A stretch of DNA of 64,000 nt. Origin: an uncultured Lachnospiraceae bacterium. GTDB lineage: Bacteria > Bacillota > Clostridia > Lachnospirales > Lachnospiraceae. Below the pieces are notes generated by a model. That model saw only the letters and a list, made by a program, of their open reading frames with translations. It was not told the origin of the DNA and did not search any database. Positions 25,153-34,072 of this stretch are shown here, one piece after another. The stretch is taken from NCBI GenBank assembly GCA_947173495.1, contig CAMWFQ010000012.1, forward strand, positions 1 through 64,000, given 5' to 3'. The stretch's first letter is position 1; each line of letters starts with the position of its first letter. The translations under genes and the position numbers were made by a program.

Positions 25153-26097
25153 CTAAAGCTGATATTCTTTCACTCTTTCCATAATCCATGGATAGATATC
25201 TTCGTATACCTGTTGTCGGTTTTTTTCGTTTAAAAGTTCGTGTCTGTCTCCCGGATAAAGCTTTAAGGAAATATGTTCCATACCGGCCTTCTTAAAGTCT
25301 CCAAAGGCTTTCTTTACACCGTCTCCGTAATTTCCCACCGGATCCATATCTCCGGCTATAAAATATACCGGAAGTTTTTCAGGCATCATCTTTAAATTTT
25401 CTTCCTGGTTCAAACGGTCAAGCAGCGTGAATAATGTTCTGAACCCATTAACCGTAAATATAAAACCACACAGCTTATCTTCCACATACCTCTCCACAAC
25501 TTTCTCATCCGTACATAACCAGTCAAAGGGTGTCTTTGCCTCAGGTATTTTTTTGTTATAGGAGCCAAATGCCATTTTATCAATGAAAACCGCCCTGTGC
25601 TTCTGTCCCAGAAAAAGTCCCTGCAGCGCTGTCATCAGTCTGCACAGCTTTACCAGCGCAGGAGGCTGCGAACCTGTTCCGCACAGAATGGCTCCCTGAA
25701 TACCCGTCCCATAGCGAAAAAGATAGTTACGCAGAATAAACGACCCCATACTATGTCCTAATATTACATAAGGCACTCCCGGATATTCTTCCTGGGTAAT
25801 CTTTTTCAATCGATGTACATCTCTGACCACCACCGTTGCCGGATCCTGTTCACAAAAATACCCGTAAATTCCATTTGAGCCAACGCTTTTTCCATGTCCT
25901 AAATGGTCATCGCCCGTCACCAGTATCCCCTTCTCTCCCAGATACTGTGCCAGCTCTTCATACCGTTCTATATATTCCGCCATTCCATGGACAATCTGAA
26001 GAATACAAACCACCTTTCCTTCAGGGATCCATCTGACAGCATGAAGCTTTGATTTACCATCTCTGGACTCGAATGTAAATTCTTCTTTTTTTACCAT
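25153..26097 (-). CDS. Alpha/beta hydrolase, monoacylglycerol lipase-like
   Basis: 314 residues. Hydrolase_4 (serine aminopeptidase S33-like) fold. VHGMAEYIERYEELA near 34-48, the nucleophile elbow GHSMGS near 112, the acid in YFIAGDMDPVG, and the base in LYPGDRHELLNE near 292. The pattern of HGMAE and GDRHE is that of lysophospholipases and monoacylglycerol lipases. Cytoplasmic, with no signal peptide. The ribosome binding site is GGGAGG. Confidence 0.85.
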   Translation of the reverse strand: MVKKEEFTFESRDGKSKLHAVRWIPEGKVVCILQIVHGMAEYIERYEELAQYLGEKGILVTGDDHLGHGKSVGSNGIYGYFCEQDPATVVVRDVHRLKKITQEEYPGVPYVILGHSMGSFILRNYLFRYGTGIQGAILCGTGSQPPALVKLCRLMTALQGLFLGQKHRAVFIDKMAFGSYNKKIPEAKTPFDWLCTDEKVVERYVEDKLCGFIFTVNGFRTLFTLLDRLNQEENLKMMPEKLPVYFIAGDMDPVGNYGDGVKKAFGDFKKAGMEHISLKLYPGDRHELLNEKNRQQVYEDIYPWIMERVKEYQL

Positions 26098-26150
26098 TAA
26101 TACCTCCCAATCTTATCTGGCGTGTGTCAATGGAGCCCAACCAGTACACA

Positions 26151-28130
26151 CTAGCAGATCTCTGCTCCCGAAGGCATATTCTTCTCAGGGATGAGCAGTG
26201 CCAGATTCCCTTCCTTATCCTCTGCGCACAGCAACATACCTTCCGAAACCACTCCTGCCAGCGTAGCGGGTTTCAGATTTACCAGCACCATAACCTTCTT
26301 TCCCACCATCTCTTCTGCACTGTAGTGCTGTTTAATGCCAGAGACAATCTGCTTTATCTGGCTGCCAATGCGCACCTTGGAGCATAACAGCTTTTTGGAT
26401 TTGGGCACCTCTTCACAGGCAACGATCTCGCCTACCTGAAACTGCATTTTATCAAACATTTCATAAGTAATCTCGTTCTTTGCCGCTATATCGATCACTT
26501 CCTCTTTTTTATCGACTTTATCAGCGGAATCCTGGTGCTGCTCCCCCGCTGCCCTTTCTTCGAACATGGCATTTACCTTCTCGATCACCTCTTTCGCATC
26601 CAGCCTTGCAAACAGAATTTCGGGTTTTTCTGTCACTTTATTCCCGTCAGGATACAGCCCAAAGGTCTCCAGCTGATCAAACTCTCTGATCTGCGTATTC
26701 AACTGCTGTGCAATTTTCTGCGCTGTAGAAGGCATAAACGGTTCCAGCAAAGAGGCGCCTGTCAAAATACCCTCCACCAGATTGTAGAGCACTGTGGAAA
26801 GACGATCCTTTTTGTCCTCCTGTTTGGCAAGTACCCATGGCTCCGTCTCATCTATATACTTATTGCATCGCTTAAACAGCGTGAAAATTTCTGTAAGAGC
26901 ATCTGCTACCCGAAGCTCTTCCATTTTAGCGGCGACCTTTCTGTATGCTCCCGTCGCCACAGCCTTTAATTCCTCATCCACCGCTTCCCTGCAGCCGGGA
27001 TCTCTTATCACACCTCCAAAATACTTATTGCTCATGGAGATCGTTCTGTTTACGAGATTTCCCAGAGTATTTGCAAGATCTGAATTAACCCGCTCCACCA
27101 CAAGCTCCCACGAAATTGTTCCATCGTTGTCAAAGGGCATTTCATGCAGGACAAAATAACGCACCGCATCCACTCCGAAAAACTTTACCAGATCGTCTGC
27201 GTAGATCACGTTTCCCTTTGATTTGCTCATTTTGCCATCTCCCTGTAATAGCCAGGGATGCCCGAATATCTGTTTCGGCAGAGGCTCTCCCAGGGCCATC
27301 AGGAAAATTGGCCAGTAGATCGTATGAAAACGAATAATATCTTTTCCAATCAGATGCAGATCCGCAGGCCACAGCTTTTTATACTGTTCACTGCTCTCTC
27401 CCCCGCACTCATAACCAATGCCTGTAATGTAATTGGTCAGTGCGTCCAGCCAGACATAGACCACATGCCTGTCGTCAAAATCCACCGGAATTCCCCATTT
27501 AAAAGAGGTTCTTGATACGCACAGATCCTGAAGTCCCGGCAGAAGGAAATTATTCATCATTTCGTTTCTCCTGGAAACCGGCTGGATGAATTCCGGATGA
27601 GTATTAATATGCTCGATCAGCCTGTCCGCATACTTACTCATTTTAAAAAAATAGGCTTCCTCCCTGGCGGGTTTCACCTCTCTGCCGCAGTCCGGGCATC
27701 TGCCGTCTACCAGCTGTGACTCCGTCCAGAAGGATTCACAGGGAGTACAGTATAGACCCTCATAGGAGCCTTTATAAATATCTCCCTGATCATAAAATCG
27801 CCTGAAGATCTTCTGTACCTGCTTTTCGTGGTAATCATCCGTGGTTCTGATGAAGTGATCGTAGGAGGTGTCCATCAGATTCCACAGCTCCTTGATGGTT
27901 TTAACCACATTATCCACATATTCTTTTGGCGTAACGCCTGCCTCCTGCGCCTTCAGCTCAATTTTCTGACCATGCTCGTCAGTGCCGGTCTGAAAATAAA
28001 CATCATACCCCTCTTTTCTCTTAAATCTGGCAATGCTGTCTGCCAGCACAATCTCATAACTGTTTCCGATATGAGGCTTTCCCGAAGTATAGGCAATTGC
28101 CGTTGTAATATAATATTTCCCTTTATTCAC
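26151..28130 (-). CDS. metG: Methionine--tRNA ligase
   Basis: 659 residues. Class I synthetase: HIGN (HIGH motif) near 20, a zinc knuckle with CTPC and CPDC (about 126-147), KMSKSKGN near 300 and an anticodon-binding helical domain. A linker rich in Lys/Asp leads to a C-terminal EMAPII-like tRNA-binding domain (FQVGEIVACEEVPKSKKL), which gives the dimeric long form. GTG start at 28130 with CAGGAGGAAAAAG. Only 29 bp separate it from the transketolase gene, so no T-box leader can be present and it probably depends on upstream transcription. Confidence 0.97.
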   Translation of the reverse strand: MNKGKYYITTAIAYTSGKPHIGNSYEIVLADSIARFKRKEGYDVYFQTGTDEHGQKIELKAQEAGVTPKEYVDNVVKTIKELWNLMDTSYDHFIRTTDDYHEKQVQKIFRRFYDQGDIYKGSYEGLYCTPCESFWTESQLVDGRCPDCGREVKPAREEAYFFKMSKYADRLIEHINTHPEFIQPVSRRNEMMNNFLLPGLQDLCVSRTSFKWGIPVDFDDRHVVYVWLDALTNYITGIGYECGGESSEQYKKLWPADLHLIGKDIIRFHTIYWPIFLMALGEPLPKQIFGHPWLLQGDGKMSKSKGNVIYADDLVKFFGVDAVRYFVLHEMPFDNDGTISWELVVERVNSDLANTLGNLVNRTISMSNKYFGGVIRDPGCREAVDEELKAVATGAYRKVAAKMEELRVADALTEIFTLFKRCNKYIDETEPWVLAKQEDKKDRLSTVLYNLVEGILTGASLLEPFMPSTAQKIAQQLNTQIREFDQLETFGLYPDGNKVTEKPEILFARLDAKEVIEKVNAMFEERAAGEQHQDSADKVDKKEEVIDIAAKNEITYEMFDKMQFQVGEIVACEEVPKSKKLLCSKVRIGSQIKQIVSGIKQHYSAEEMVGKKVMVLVNLKPATLAGVVSEGMLLCAEDKEGNLALLIPEKNMPSGAEIC

Positions 28131-28159
28131 CTTTTTCCTCCTGAAAACATATAAGCACT

Positions 28160-29107
28160 TTAAAACTTTTTCAAAAACTCTTTTACTTTTTTATATACGC
28201 CTTCTCCATCCAGGCCGTATTTGATAACAAGCGCACCCGCAGACCCGGATTCCCCAAACACATCATTGATTCCGATTCTGCATACGGGTACCGGACAGCT
28301 TTCCGCCAGAGCCTCGCATACTGCGCCGCCCAGTCCTCCAATAACAGAATGTTCTTCTGCCGTCACTACTTTTCCTGTTTTTCCAGCGCTTGTTGTAATC
28401 AGGTCACTGTCCAGCGGCTTAATGGTATGGATGTTGATCACTTCTGCGCTGATTCCCTCTTTCTCCAGCCTCTCGGCAGCCTCCAGGGCAGACGCAACCA
28501 GAATACCCGTTGCCACGATTGTCACATCGCTGCCTTCCCTCAACATAACTCCCTTCCCCATTTCAAAGGAATAATCCTCTCTGTCATTGATCACCGGAAC
28601 CGCCGCACGGCCAAAGCGCATATAGACAGGTCCTTCATAATCCAGCGCCGCTTTCACACATGCCCTGGCTTCCACCGCATCAGATGGATTCAGAATTGTC
28701 ATCCCGGGAATCGTCCGCATCAGTGCAATATCCTCGTTACATTGATGAGATGCGCCATCCTCTCCCACTGTTATTCCTGCGTGGGTGGCTCCAATCTTAA
28801 CATTCAGATGCGGATAACCGATAGAATTTCTTACCTGCTCAAAAGCTCTTCCAGACGCAAACATAGCAAAGGTACTTGCCACAGGAATTTTCCCTGTCAG
28901 AGACAATCCTGCGGCAATTCCCATCATGTTTGCCTCTGCAATTCCACAGTCAATGTGTCTGTCTGGAAATTTCTTTTTAAATACACTTGTCTTAGTGGCC
29001 GCTGCCAGATCTGCATCCAGCACTACCATATCAGGATAATCCTCCCCAAACTCCGCCAGAGCCTTGCCATATGCTTCTCTGGTTGCAATCTTCTTTATTT
29101 CTGACAT
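28160..29107 (-). CDS. Transketolase, C-terminal subunit
   Basis: 315 residues. It carries the pyrimidine-binding (VVLDADLAAATKTS, SLTGKIPVASTFAMF, GITVGEDGASHQ) and C-terminal domains of transketolase (ATGILVASALEAAERL, VVTAEEH). It pairs with the separate N-terminal subunit encoded just upstream. Their reading frames overlap by 13 bases. Split transketolases are common in Clostridia and need both chains for activity. Confidence 0.93.
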   Translation of the reverse strand: MSEIKKIATREAYGKALAEFGEDYPDMVVLDADLAAATKTSVFKKKFPDRHIDCGIAEANMMGIAAGLSLTGKIPVASTFAMFASGRAFEQVRNSIGYPHLNVKIGATHAGITVGEDGASHQCNEDIALMRTIPGMTILNPSDAVEARACVKAALDYEGPVYMRFGRAAVPVINDREDYSFEMGKGVMLREGSDVTIVATGILVASALEAAERLEKEGISAEVINIHTIKPLDSDLITTSAGKTGKVVTAEEHSVIGGLGGAVCEALAESCPVPVCRIGINDVFGESGSAGALVIKYGLDGEGVYKKVKEFLKKF

Positions 29108-29934
29108 AATGCTTCACCAATCCTTTCCAAGTCCGCCATAGCAACCTTATACTCTTCGTCATTCGGGGCTTTACCATGCCAGTCCACCTGCCCCTCCATA
29201 AAGGAGACTCCCTTGCCCTTTAGCGTATGGGCAATAATCGCCGTGGGCATCCCCTTTGTCTCACGCGCTTCTTTAAAGGCCGCGCGGATCTGTTCCATAT
29301 CATTTCCATCCGCCAGATTAATCACATGAAAATTAAAGGCTTCAAACTTTTTGTCAATGGGATAGGGTGAACATACATCTTCGATCCTCCCATCGATCTG
29401 CATTCCATTATTATCGACAATCACCACAAGGTTATCCAGTTTTCGGTATCCGGCAAACATAGCGGCTTCCCATACCTGGCCCTCTTCAATCTCACCATCC
29501 CCCAGCAACGTATAAACCCGGAAATCTTTTCCTGACAGTTTCGCCCCCAGTGCCATACCATTTGCTGCAGAAATTCCCTGTCCAAGAGAACCGGATGACA
29601 TATCCACACCAGGTACGTGCTGCAGACATGGATGCCCCTGAAGGTAAGATCCCAAATGACGCAGCGTCGGCAAATCCTCCACCGGAAAATATCCTCTGTT
29701 TGCCAGAGCTGAATATAGTCCCGGCGCCGTATGTCCTTTGGACAGCACAAAACGGTCTCTCTCTTCCATCTTCGGATTCGCGGGATCAATATTCATCTCC
29801 TCAAAATAAAGATATGTAAAAATATCTGCTGCAGATAAGGACCCGCCAGGATGTCCGGCCTTTGCTCCGTGTACGGCAGTCACAATTCCCTTTCTGACTT
29901 CATTTGCACGCTTTTTCAATTCTAAAGTATCCAT
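29095..29934 (-). CDS. Transketolase, N-terminal subunit
   Basis: 279 residues. The thiamine diphosphate domain: AGHPGGSLSAADI, SKGHTAPGLYSAL, and GDGEIEEGQVWEAAMFA followed by NNGMQIDG (the GDG-NN cofactor motif). Start ATG at 29934 after GAGAGGAAAC; upstream methionines lie in the leader. Transcribed from the promoter at 30039-30067. The polycistronic run is tkt-N, tkt-C, metG, hydrolase. It joins the non-oxidative pentose phosphate pathway to glycolysis. Confidence 0.93.
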   Translation of the reverse strand: MDTLELKKRANEVRKGIVTAVHGAKAGHPGGSLSAADIFTYLYFEEMNIDPANPKMEERDRFVLSKGHTAPGLYSALANRGYFPVEDLPTLRHLGSYLQGHPCLQHVPGVDMSSGSLGQGISAANGMALGAKLSGKDFRVYTLLGDGEIEEGQVWEAAMFAGYRKLDNLVVIVDNNGMQIDGRIEDVCSPYPIDKKFEAFNFHVINLADGNDMEQIRAAFKEARETKGMPTAIIAHTLKGKGVSFMEGQVDWHGKAPNDEEYKVAMADLERIGEALCQK

Positions 29935-30038
29935 GTTTCCTCTCATTTCCGCTATATCCCATATAGCTAATCGTACTAGCTGCACTTCATTGGAAACATT
30001 GTATTTCCCCTGATAATACAGCTCTTATGCTCTTCCTA

Positions 30039-30067
30039 ATGGTATGTTATTCCACATTCTTTGTCAA
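30039..30067 (-). promoter_or_regulatory. Promoter of the transketolase operon
   Basis: Perfect TTGACA (30062-30067), 17-nt spacer and TACCAT (30039-30044) on the minus strand. A 22-bp perfect A/T dyad, CTGTATAAAAAATTTTATACAG, lies just upstream at 30076-30097 and could be an operator or the upstream gene's terminator. Confidence 0.6.
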
Positions 30068-30089
30068 TAATATACCTGTATAAAAAATT

Positions 30090-30962
30090 TTATACAGAGA
30101 AAGATTCTTTCTCTAAATGCTTTATATACAGCCTGTAGCTGTCCCCTCTTTCCATCACATCTTTTTGAAATATAAATCCCATCTTATCAAGAAGCCTTCG
30201 CGAAGCCTGGTTTTTCTCTTTTACCAGCGCCTGTATCCGGTCAAACCCCAGTTTCTCTCCGGCATACCGCAAGATCGCGCTACAAACTTCGAAGCCGTAG
30301 CCCTGACGCTGATATTGTGTACCAATCACAAAACCAATCTCCGGCATTTCATACCCCTCCCTTATACTGAGCCCCGCTCTCCCTATCACCTGGCCGTTTT
30401 TTTTCAAGATAACCGTCCAAAGTCCATATCCATAAAACCCGTAGACCTGGTCTATATAGGCTTTCATATAAGCTCTCTCTTTCTCCCTCTCCTGATACAG
30501 ATCCTCCATATAAAAAGTAATAGAGGGTTCTTGGTAAATCTGATAAAATTCATCCACATCATCCAGCGTGCTCTCACGGACTCTTAAACGGTCTGTCTCC
30601 AGAATATTCCAGGGCAGCCCTGCCAGCCTTCTGTAGGCTTCTTCATAGGACTGGTAGTCCAGTCCGGATACATCTTCCACCCCATACCGGACCGGCGGAA
30701 ATGCCAGTTGCCGGTTTTTTTCATGGTATAATATCACGACAAACCAGCCTCTGTTCAGAAGGGAACGTGTCATCTCAGGTTCATCTGCTATAACCAGTGT
30801 TTCCTGTGGTTCTATTCCCTTTTTACCTGAAAATTCGCCAGCGCCCTTTCTCAAAACGACCTCCACCTGGTGCGGTTCTGTTTCGGACCGGATTTCTTCC
30901 ATGCGCTCTTTCATCTTTTCATAATAATAATCGGATAAAATAAACAGAATATATTTTAACAT
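30090..30962 (-). CDS. GNAT acetyltransferase with N-terminal extra domain
   Basis: 290 residues. The C-terminal half (about 130-285) is a RimJ/RimL-like GNAT domain: LETDRLRVRESTLDDVDEFYQIY, GRAGLSIREGYEMPEIGFVIG, then QRQGYGFEVCSAILRYA as the acetyl-CoA loop and NQASRRLLDKMGF. The first 120 residues carry an alpha/beta domain of unknown type with VIADEPEMTRSLLNRGWFVVILYHEKN, which looks like the tail of a HAD-like or Rossmann-like fold. Start ATG at 30962 after GGAAGGACATT. Substrate unknown. It shares its upstream region with the divergent cyclophilin gene. Confidence 0.8.
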   Translation of the reverse strand: MLKYILFILSDYYYEKMKERMEEIRSETEPHQVEVVLRKGAGEFSGKKGIEPQETLVIADEPEMTRSLLNRGWFVVILYHEKNRQLAFPPVRYGVEDVSGLDYQSYEEAYRRLAGLPWNILETDRLRVRESTLDDVDEFYQIYQEPSITFYMEDLYQEREKERAYMKAYIDQVYGFYGYGLWTVILKKNGQVIGRAGLSIREGYEMPEIGFVIGTQYQRQGYGFEVCSAILRYAGEKLGFDRIQALVKEKNQASRRLLDKMGFIFQKDVMERGDSYRLYIKHLEKESFSV

Positions 30963-30990
30963 TGTAATGTCCTTCCGTTTCATATAGAAT

Positions 30991-31037
30991 AACTATAGTA
31001 AACATCGTAAATCTATCATTACGACGTTTACTTATAG
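30991..31037. promoter_or_regulatory. Operator-like dyad between GNAT and cyclophilin genes
   Basis: GTAAACATCGTAA (30998-31010) and TTACGACGTTTAC (31019-31031) form a 13-bp inverted repeat with one mismatch and an 8-bp centre, extended by flanking TATA. The right arm overlaps the probable -35 region (TTTACT at 31027-31032) of the cyclophilin promoter (-10 TATCAT at about 31051). The regulator is unknown. Confidence 0.6.
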
Positions 31038-31089
31038 CATTATCTTATCATATCATACAATTTAACAGAAAAGAAAGGATGATATCACT

Positions 31090-31611
31090 ATGGCTCAAAA
31101 CCCAGTTGTTACATTTACAATGGAAAACGGAGATGTGATCAAAGCCGAGCTTTACCCTGAAATTGCTCCTGTTTCTGTCAACAATTTTATCAGCCTGATC
31201 CATAAGAATTTTTATAATGGCTTGATTTTCCATCGTGTGATTCGCGGTTTCATGATTCAGGGCGGGGATCCTGAAGGCAGCGGCTGCGGAGGCCCCGGCT
31301 ACAGCATCAAAGGCGAATTTGCTTCCAACGGTGTTGAAAACAATTTAAAACACACAGAAGGCGTTCTCTCCATGGCCAGAAGCATGGCTCCCGATTCTGC
31401 AGGTTCTCAGTTCTTTATTATGCATAAAACAAGCCCTCATCTGGATGGCCAGTACGCTGCCTTCGGAAAAGTGACGGAAGGAATGGAGATTGTCAATCAA
31501 ATTGCTGAAACGGCCACCGATCCCTATGACCGTCCTCTGAAAGATCAGAAAATGAAAAGTGTTACAGTAGAGACCTTCGGTGTAGAGTACCCCGAGCCAG
31601 AAAAAATTTGA
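31090..31611 (+). CDS. Peptidyl-prolyl cis-trans isomerase, cyclophilin type
   Basis: 173 residues, cytoplasmic. Active-site Arg/Phe in FHRVIRGFMIQGGDP (about 48-62), then FASNGVENNLKHTEGVLSMAR and QFFIMHKTSPHLDGQYAAFGKV containing the conserved Gln, Phe, Leu and His of the cyclophilin pocket. Ribosome binding site GAAAGGATGAT. It is monocistronic, with the dyad at 30991 upstream and a hairpin about 170 bp downstream. Confidence 0.95.
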   Translation: MAQNPVVTFTMENGDVIKAELYPEIAPVSVNNFISLIHKNFYNGLIFHRVIRGFMIQGGDPEGSGCGGPGYSIKGEFASNGVENNLKHTEGVLSMARSMAPDSAGSQFFIMHKTSPHLDGQYAAFGKVTEGMEIVNQIAETATDPYDRPLKDQKMKSVTVETFGVEYPEPEKI

Positions 31612-31781
31612 CACAGATGTTGATGCGTTCATATTTTGTTCATATTTAATTTAAAAAAACTTAATTCAGATTACATTCTTTAGACATTTCTCTAATCTAT
31701 ACTAACATCATAAGATACAACAAAGAACACGACAACGCCAACATCAAAGTAACTGATTTATTAATAACTTTTTCATAATAA

Positions 31782-31822
31782 ATGCCAGGTAAGCTTAAGT
31801 TTACCTGGCATCCTCCCTTTTT
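31782..31822 (+). terminator. Terminator-like hairpin downstream of the cyclophilin gene
   Basis: ATGCCAGGTAA (31782-31792) pairs with TTTACCTGGCAT (31800-31811), followed by CCTCCCTTTTT. The T-run starts six bases after the stem. The 170 bp between the cyclophilin stop and this hairpin (31612-31781) are A/T-rich with no convincing gene or RNA. Confidence 0.55.
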
Positions 31823-31849
31823 AACGCTTTTTTAGCCGTAGATTATCTG

Positions 31850-32058
31850 TCAGCTTTTGCTGACTTTTTTCCTCCAAGTGCCCGTGTACAATCGAGCAGG
31901 GTACTTCTCCCCTACTCGCGCGCGGCCCGCATGCTGCATTAGCAACAAATTTCCTTATGTGGGCCTGCGTAATCGAGTAGGGAAGGTTTATCTTCCACTA
32001 CTCGCGCGCGGCCCGCATGCTGCGTTAGCAGCAAATTTCCTTATGCGGGCCTGCGCAT
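31850..32058 (+). repeat. Terminator-linked nested-hairpin repeat, array A2 (about 2.4 units)
   Basis: A truncated right half (31850-31889, ending TGCCCGTGTAC) followed by two full units (31890-31969 and 31970-32058). The full units have stem I CGAGTAGGGAAGG or CGAGCAGGG with a CTACTCG partner, and stem II GCGC-GGCCCGCA paired with TGCGGGCC-T-GCGC, enclosing GCTGC-GTTA-GCAGC. The truncated part is of the GGGTGCCC type found in array A3, not of the type of its own neighbours. It abuts the T-tract of the aldolase terminator. Confidence 0.85.
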
Positions 32059-32059
32059 A

Positions 32060-32090
32060 AAAACAGTCTGCCTTACGGCAGACCATTTTT
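32060..32090 (-). terminator. Intrinsic terminator of the aldolase gene
   Basis: GTCTGCC (32066-32072) pairs with GGCAGAC (32077-32083). On the minus strand it is followed by TGTTTTTATG. Confidence 0.85.
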
Positions 32091-32109
32091 ATATCACTTT
32101 CATTTAGCT

Positions 32110-33045
32110 TCAAGCTTTTCCCTCTGATCCAAGTACAGTTGTAATCTTATGAGCAACCACCTCTTTTACATAAGCGCGTGCATCTGTCAGATACTGTCTG
32201 GGATCAAAATGCTCAGGATGTGCTGCCATGTGTTCTCTTATTCCAGCTGTAAGGCCAAGGCGCAGGTCAGAGTCTATATTGATCTTACATACGGCAGATT
32301 TTGCCGCCTGGCGAAGCATATCTTCCGGAATCCCGATTGCATCATCAAGCTTACCGCCATTTGCGTTAATAATATCAACATATTTGGGAAGCACTGAAGA
32401 GGCGCCGTGAAGTACGATAGGGAAGCCGGGAAGTCTCTTTGTCACTTCATCCAGAATGTCAAAACGAAGCTGCGGTTTCTGACCGGGTTTGAACTTATAC
32501 GCACCATGGCTTGTACCGATTGCAATTGCCAGTGAATCTACTCCTGTTCTTTTCACGAAATCTTCTACCTGCTCCGGCTGTGTATAGGACTCAGCCCCGT
32601 GTTCCACTACAACTTCATCTTCTATTCCTGCAAGAGTTCCAAGCTCTGCCTCAACCACTACGCCTCTTTCATGGGCATATTCGGCAACCTTCTTGGAAAC
32701 AGCAATATTATCTTCATAGGAAAGAGAAGATCCATCGATCATTACTGATGTAAATCCGCCATCGATACACTGCTTGCAGATTTCAAAATCTGCACCATGA
32801 TCCAGATGAAGTGCAATAGGAATATTGGTTTCTTCCAGAGCAGCCTTAACAAGGTGTACCAGATATGCATGCTTTGCATACTTTCTGGCACCTGAAGAGC
32901 ACTGAAGGATAATGGGAGATTTCAGTTCATCAGCAGCTTCGGTAATTGCCTGAACGATCTCCATGTTGTTAACATTGAAGGCTCCAATAGCATATCCACC
33001 ATCATATGCCTTCTTGAACATTTCTGTTGTTGTTACTAATGGCAT
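32110..33045 (-). CDS. fba: Fructose-bisphosphate aldolase, class II
   Basis: 311 residues. It cleaves fructose 1,6-bisphosphate to triose phosphates with zinc. Zinc ligands and motifs: LHLDHGADFE near 80-89, GFTSVMIDGSSLSYEDN, VEAELGTLAGIEDE, and IAIGTSHGAYKF with the following VLHGASSV. The class IIB (GatY/KbaY-like) form is suggested by length. It has its own promoter (33088-33115) and terminator. Codon use suggests strong expression. Confidence 0.96.
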   Translation of the reverse strand: MPLVTTTEMFKKAYDGGYAIGAFNVNNMEIVQAITEAADELKSPIILQCSSGARKYAKHAYLVHLVKAALEETNIPIALHLDHGADFEICKQCIDGGFTSVMIDGSSLSYEDNIAVSKKVAEYAHERGVVVEAELGTLAGIEDEVVVEHGAESYTQPEQVEDFVKRTGVDSLAIAIGTSHGAYKFKPGQKPQLRFDILDEVTKRLPGFPIVLHGASSVLPKYVDIINANGGKLDDAIGIPEDMLRQAAKSAVCKINIDSDLRLGLTAGIREHMAAHPEHFDPRQYLTDARAYVKEVVAHKITTVLGSEGKA

Positions 33046-33087
33046 TTTTAATCATCCTTTCTTTTTAACGTTAATTTTGTTTACCCT

Positions 33088-33115
33088 ATTATAACAGATT
33101 CCCTGCAAATTGCAA
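33088..33115 (-). promoter_or_regulatory. Sigma-A promoter of fba
   Basis: TTGCAA (33110-33115), 16-nt spacer and perfect TATAAT (33088-33093) on the minus strand, about 45 nt before the ATG. Confidence 0.75.
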
Positions 33116-33138
33116 AGAATTGCTTTACCTGTTTTTAT

Positions 33139-34035
33139 TTATTTCGGAACTTTGATCTTCAGTGCCTGTTTCTGATTGCATATATCCACCTCTGTATGCC
33201 GCCCGCCGAATTCACCATCCAGCGTCCAGGCAACCTCCTCTTCGGAAGTAAGTTTCAGTGCAGAGGTCTTGAAACAATACATGCAGTCCGTATTAATATT
33301 TCTGTTGATCAGGGACACCATAATGGAATTCAGTTCCACAGGATTTGCAGGCCTTTTAATCAATGTTACTTCAAACTCTCCATCGTCCAGCTGAACATAC
33401 TTGCCGGTGATGCGTTTGAATCCGCCCACCGAGACAGAATTTGTGATCATACCAAACAGAAATTCATCTTCCACTGTCAGCTGATCGCTCTCTACTTTCA
33501 TTCTGTATGATTTAACTGCGGACAGCCTGCGCATTCCCTCCAGAATATATGCCATATGCCCCAGAACATTTTTGATATTCTGCGGGGTCTCATAGGAAAC
33601 CTCCGTAAAAATTCCAAATGCGGCAATATAAACAAAAAAATCATCGTTAAATGCACCGATATCGCATGCAAAGGTCTCTCCATCCACAATTGCCTGCGCT
33701 GCCCCTATCATATTTTTAGGGATACAAAGGCTGTTCGCAAAATCATTCGTGCTTCCAGCCGGTACATAGCCAATCGGAATCTTTTTCTCACACTGCATCA
33801 TACCGGTTACCACTTCATCAAGCGTACCGTCTCCACCACTGCAGACAATCAGATCATAATAACCCGTTTTTCTTTCCTTTACAGCCTTTACCCCATCTCC
33901 CACAGATTGCGTAGGATAAGCGGTAACTTCATAATCTGCTTTTGTAAATATGTCTATGATATCCAGAAGATTACTCCTGATTTTCTCTTTTCCCGCTCTG
34001 GGATTATAGATGAAAAGCATTCTTTTCTTTTCCAT
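33139..34035 (-). CDS. Diacylglycerol kinase-family lipid kinase (YegS/DgkB-like)
   Basis: 298 residues. LFIYNPRAGKEKIRSNL at the N-terminus, SGGDGTLDEVVTGM as the nucleotide loop near 64-77, then IPIGYVPAGSTNDFANSL and the C-terminal beta-domain (QLDDGEFEVTLIKRP). The family phosphorylates diacylglycerol or other lipids. In Firmicutes DgkB recycles diacylglycerol from lipoteichoic acid synthesis. The start is ATG at 34035, six bases after GGAAG. Upstream codons lie in repeat DNA. It is separated from crh by an array of repeats, so it is probably an independent unit. Confidence 0.9.
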   Translation of the reverse strand: MEKKRMLFIYNPRAGKEKIRSNLLDIIDIFTKADYEVTAYPTQSVGDGVKAVKERKTGYYDLIVCSGGDGTLDEVVTGMMQCEKKIPIGYVPAGSTNDFANSLCIPKNMIGAAQAIVDGETFACDIGAFNDDFFVYIAAFGIFTEVSYETPQNIKNVLGHMAYILEGMRRLSAVKSYRMKVESDQLTVEDEFLFGMITNSVSVGGFKRITGKYVQLDDGEFEVTLIKRPANPVELNSIMVSLINRNINTDCMYCFKTSALKLTSEEEVAWTLDGEFGGRHTEVDICNQKQALKIKVPK

Positions 34036-34072
34036 CAGCATCTTCCTTTCTATCACCTGTACAACTAATATT

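Noticed and set aside
28131-28159. T-box or other leader before metG
   Set aside because: Only 29 bp separate metG from the transketolase gene, with no room for a T-box.
28160-29934. Transketolase in two frames as a possible frameshift
   Set aside because: Both halves have their own starts, full domains and a short overlap. Split transketolases are normal in Clostridia.
31612-31781. Possible small RNA gene after the cyclophilin gene
   Set aside because: Only weak promoter-like elements and no conserved structure apart from the hairpin at 31782. Not supportable from sequence.
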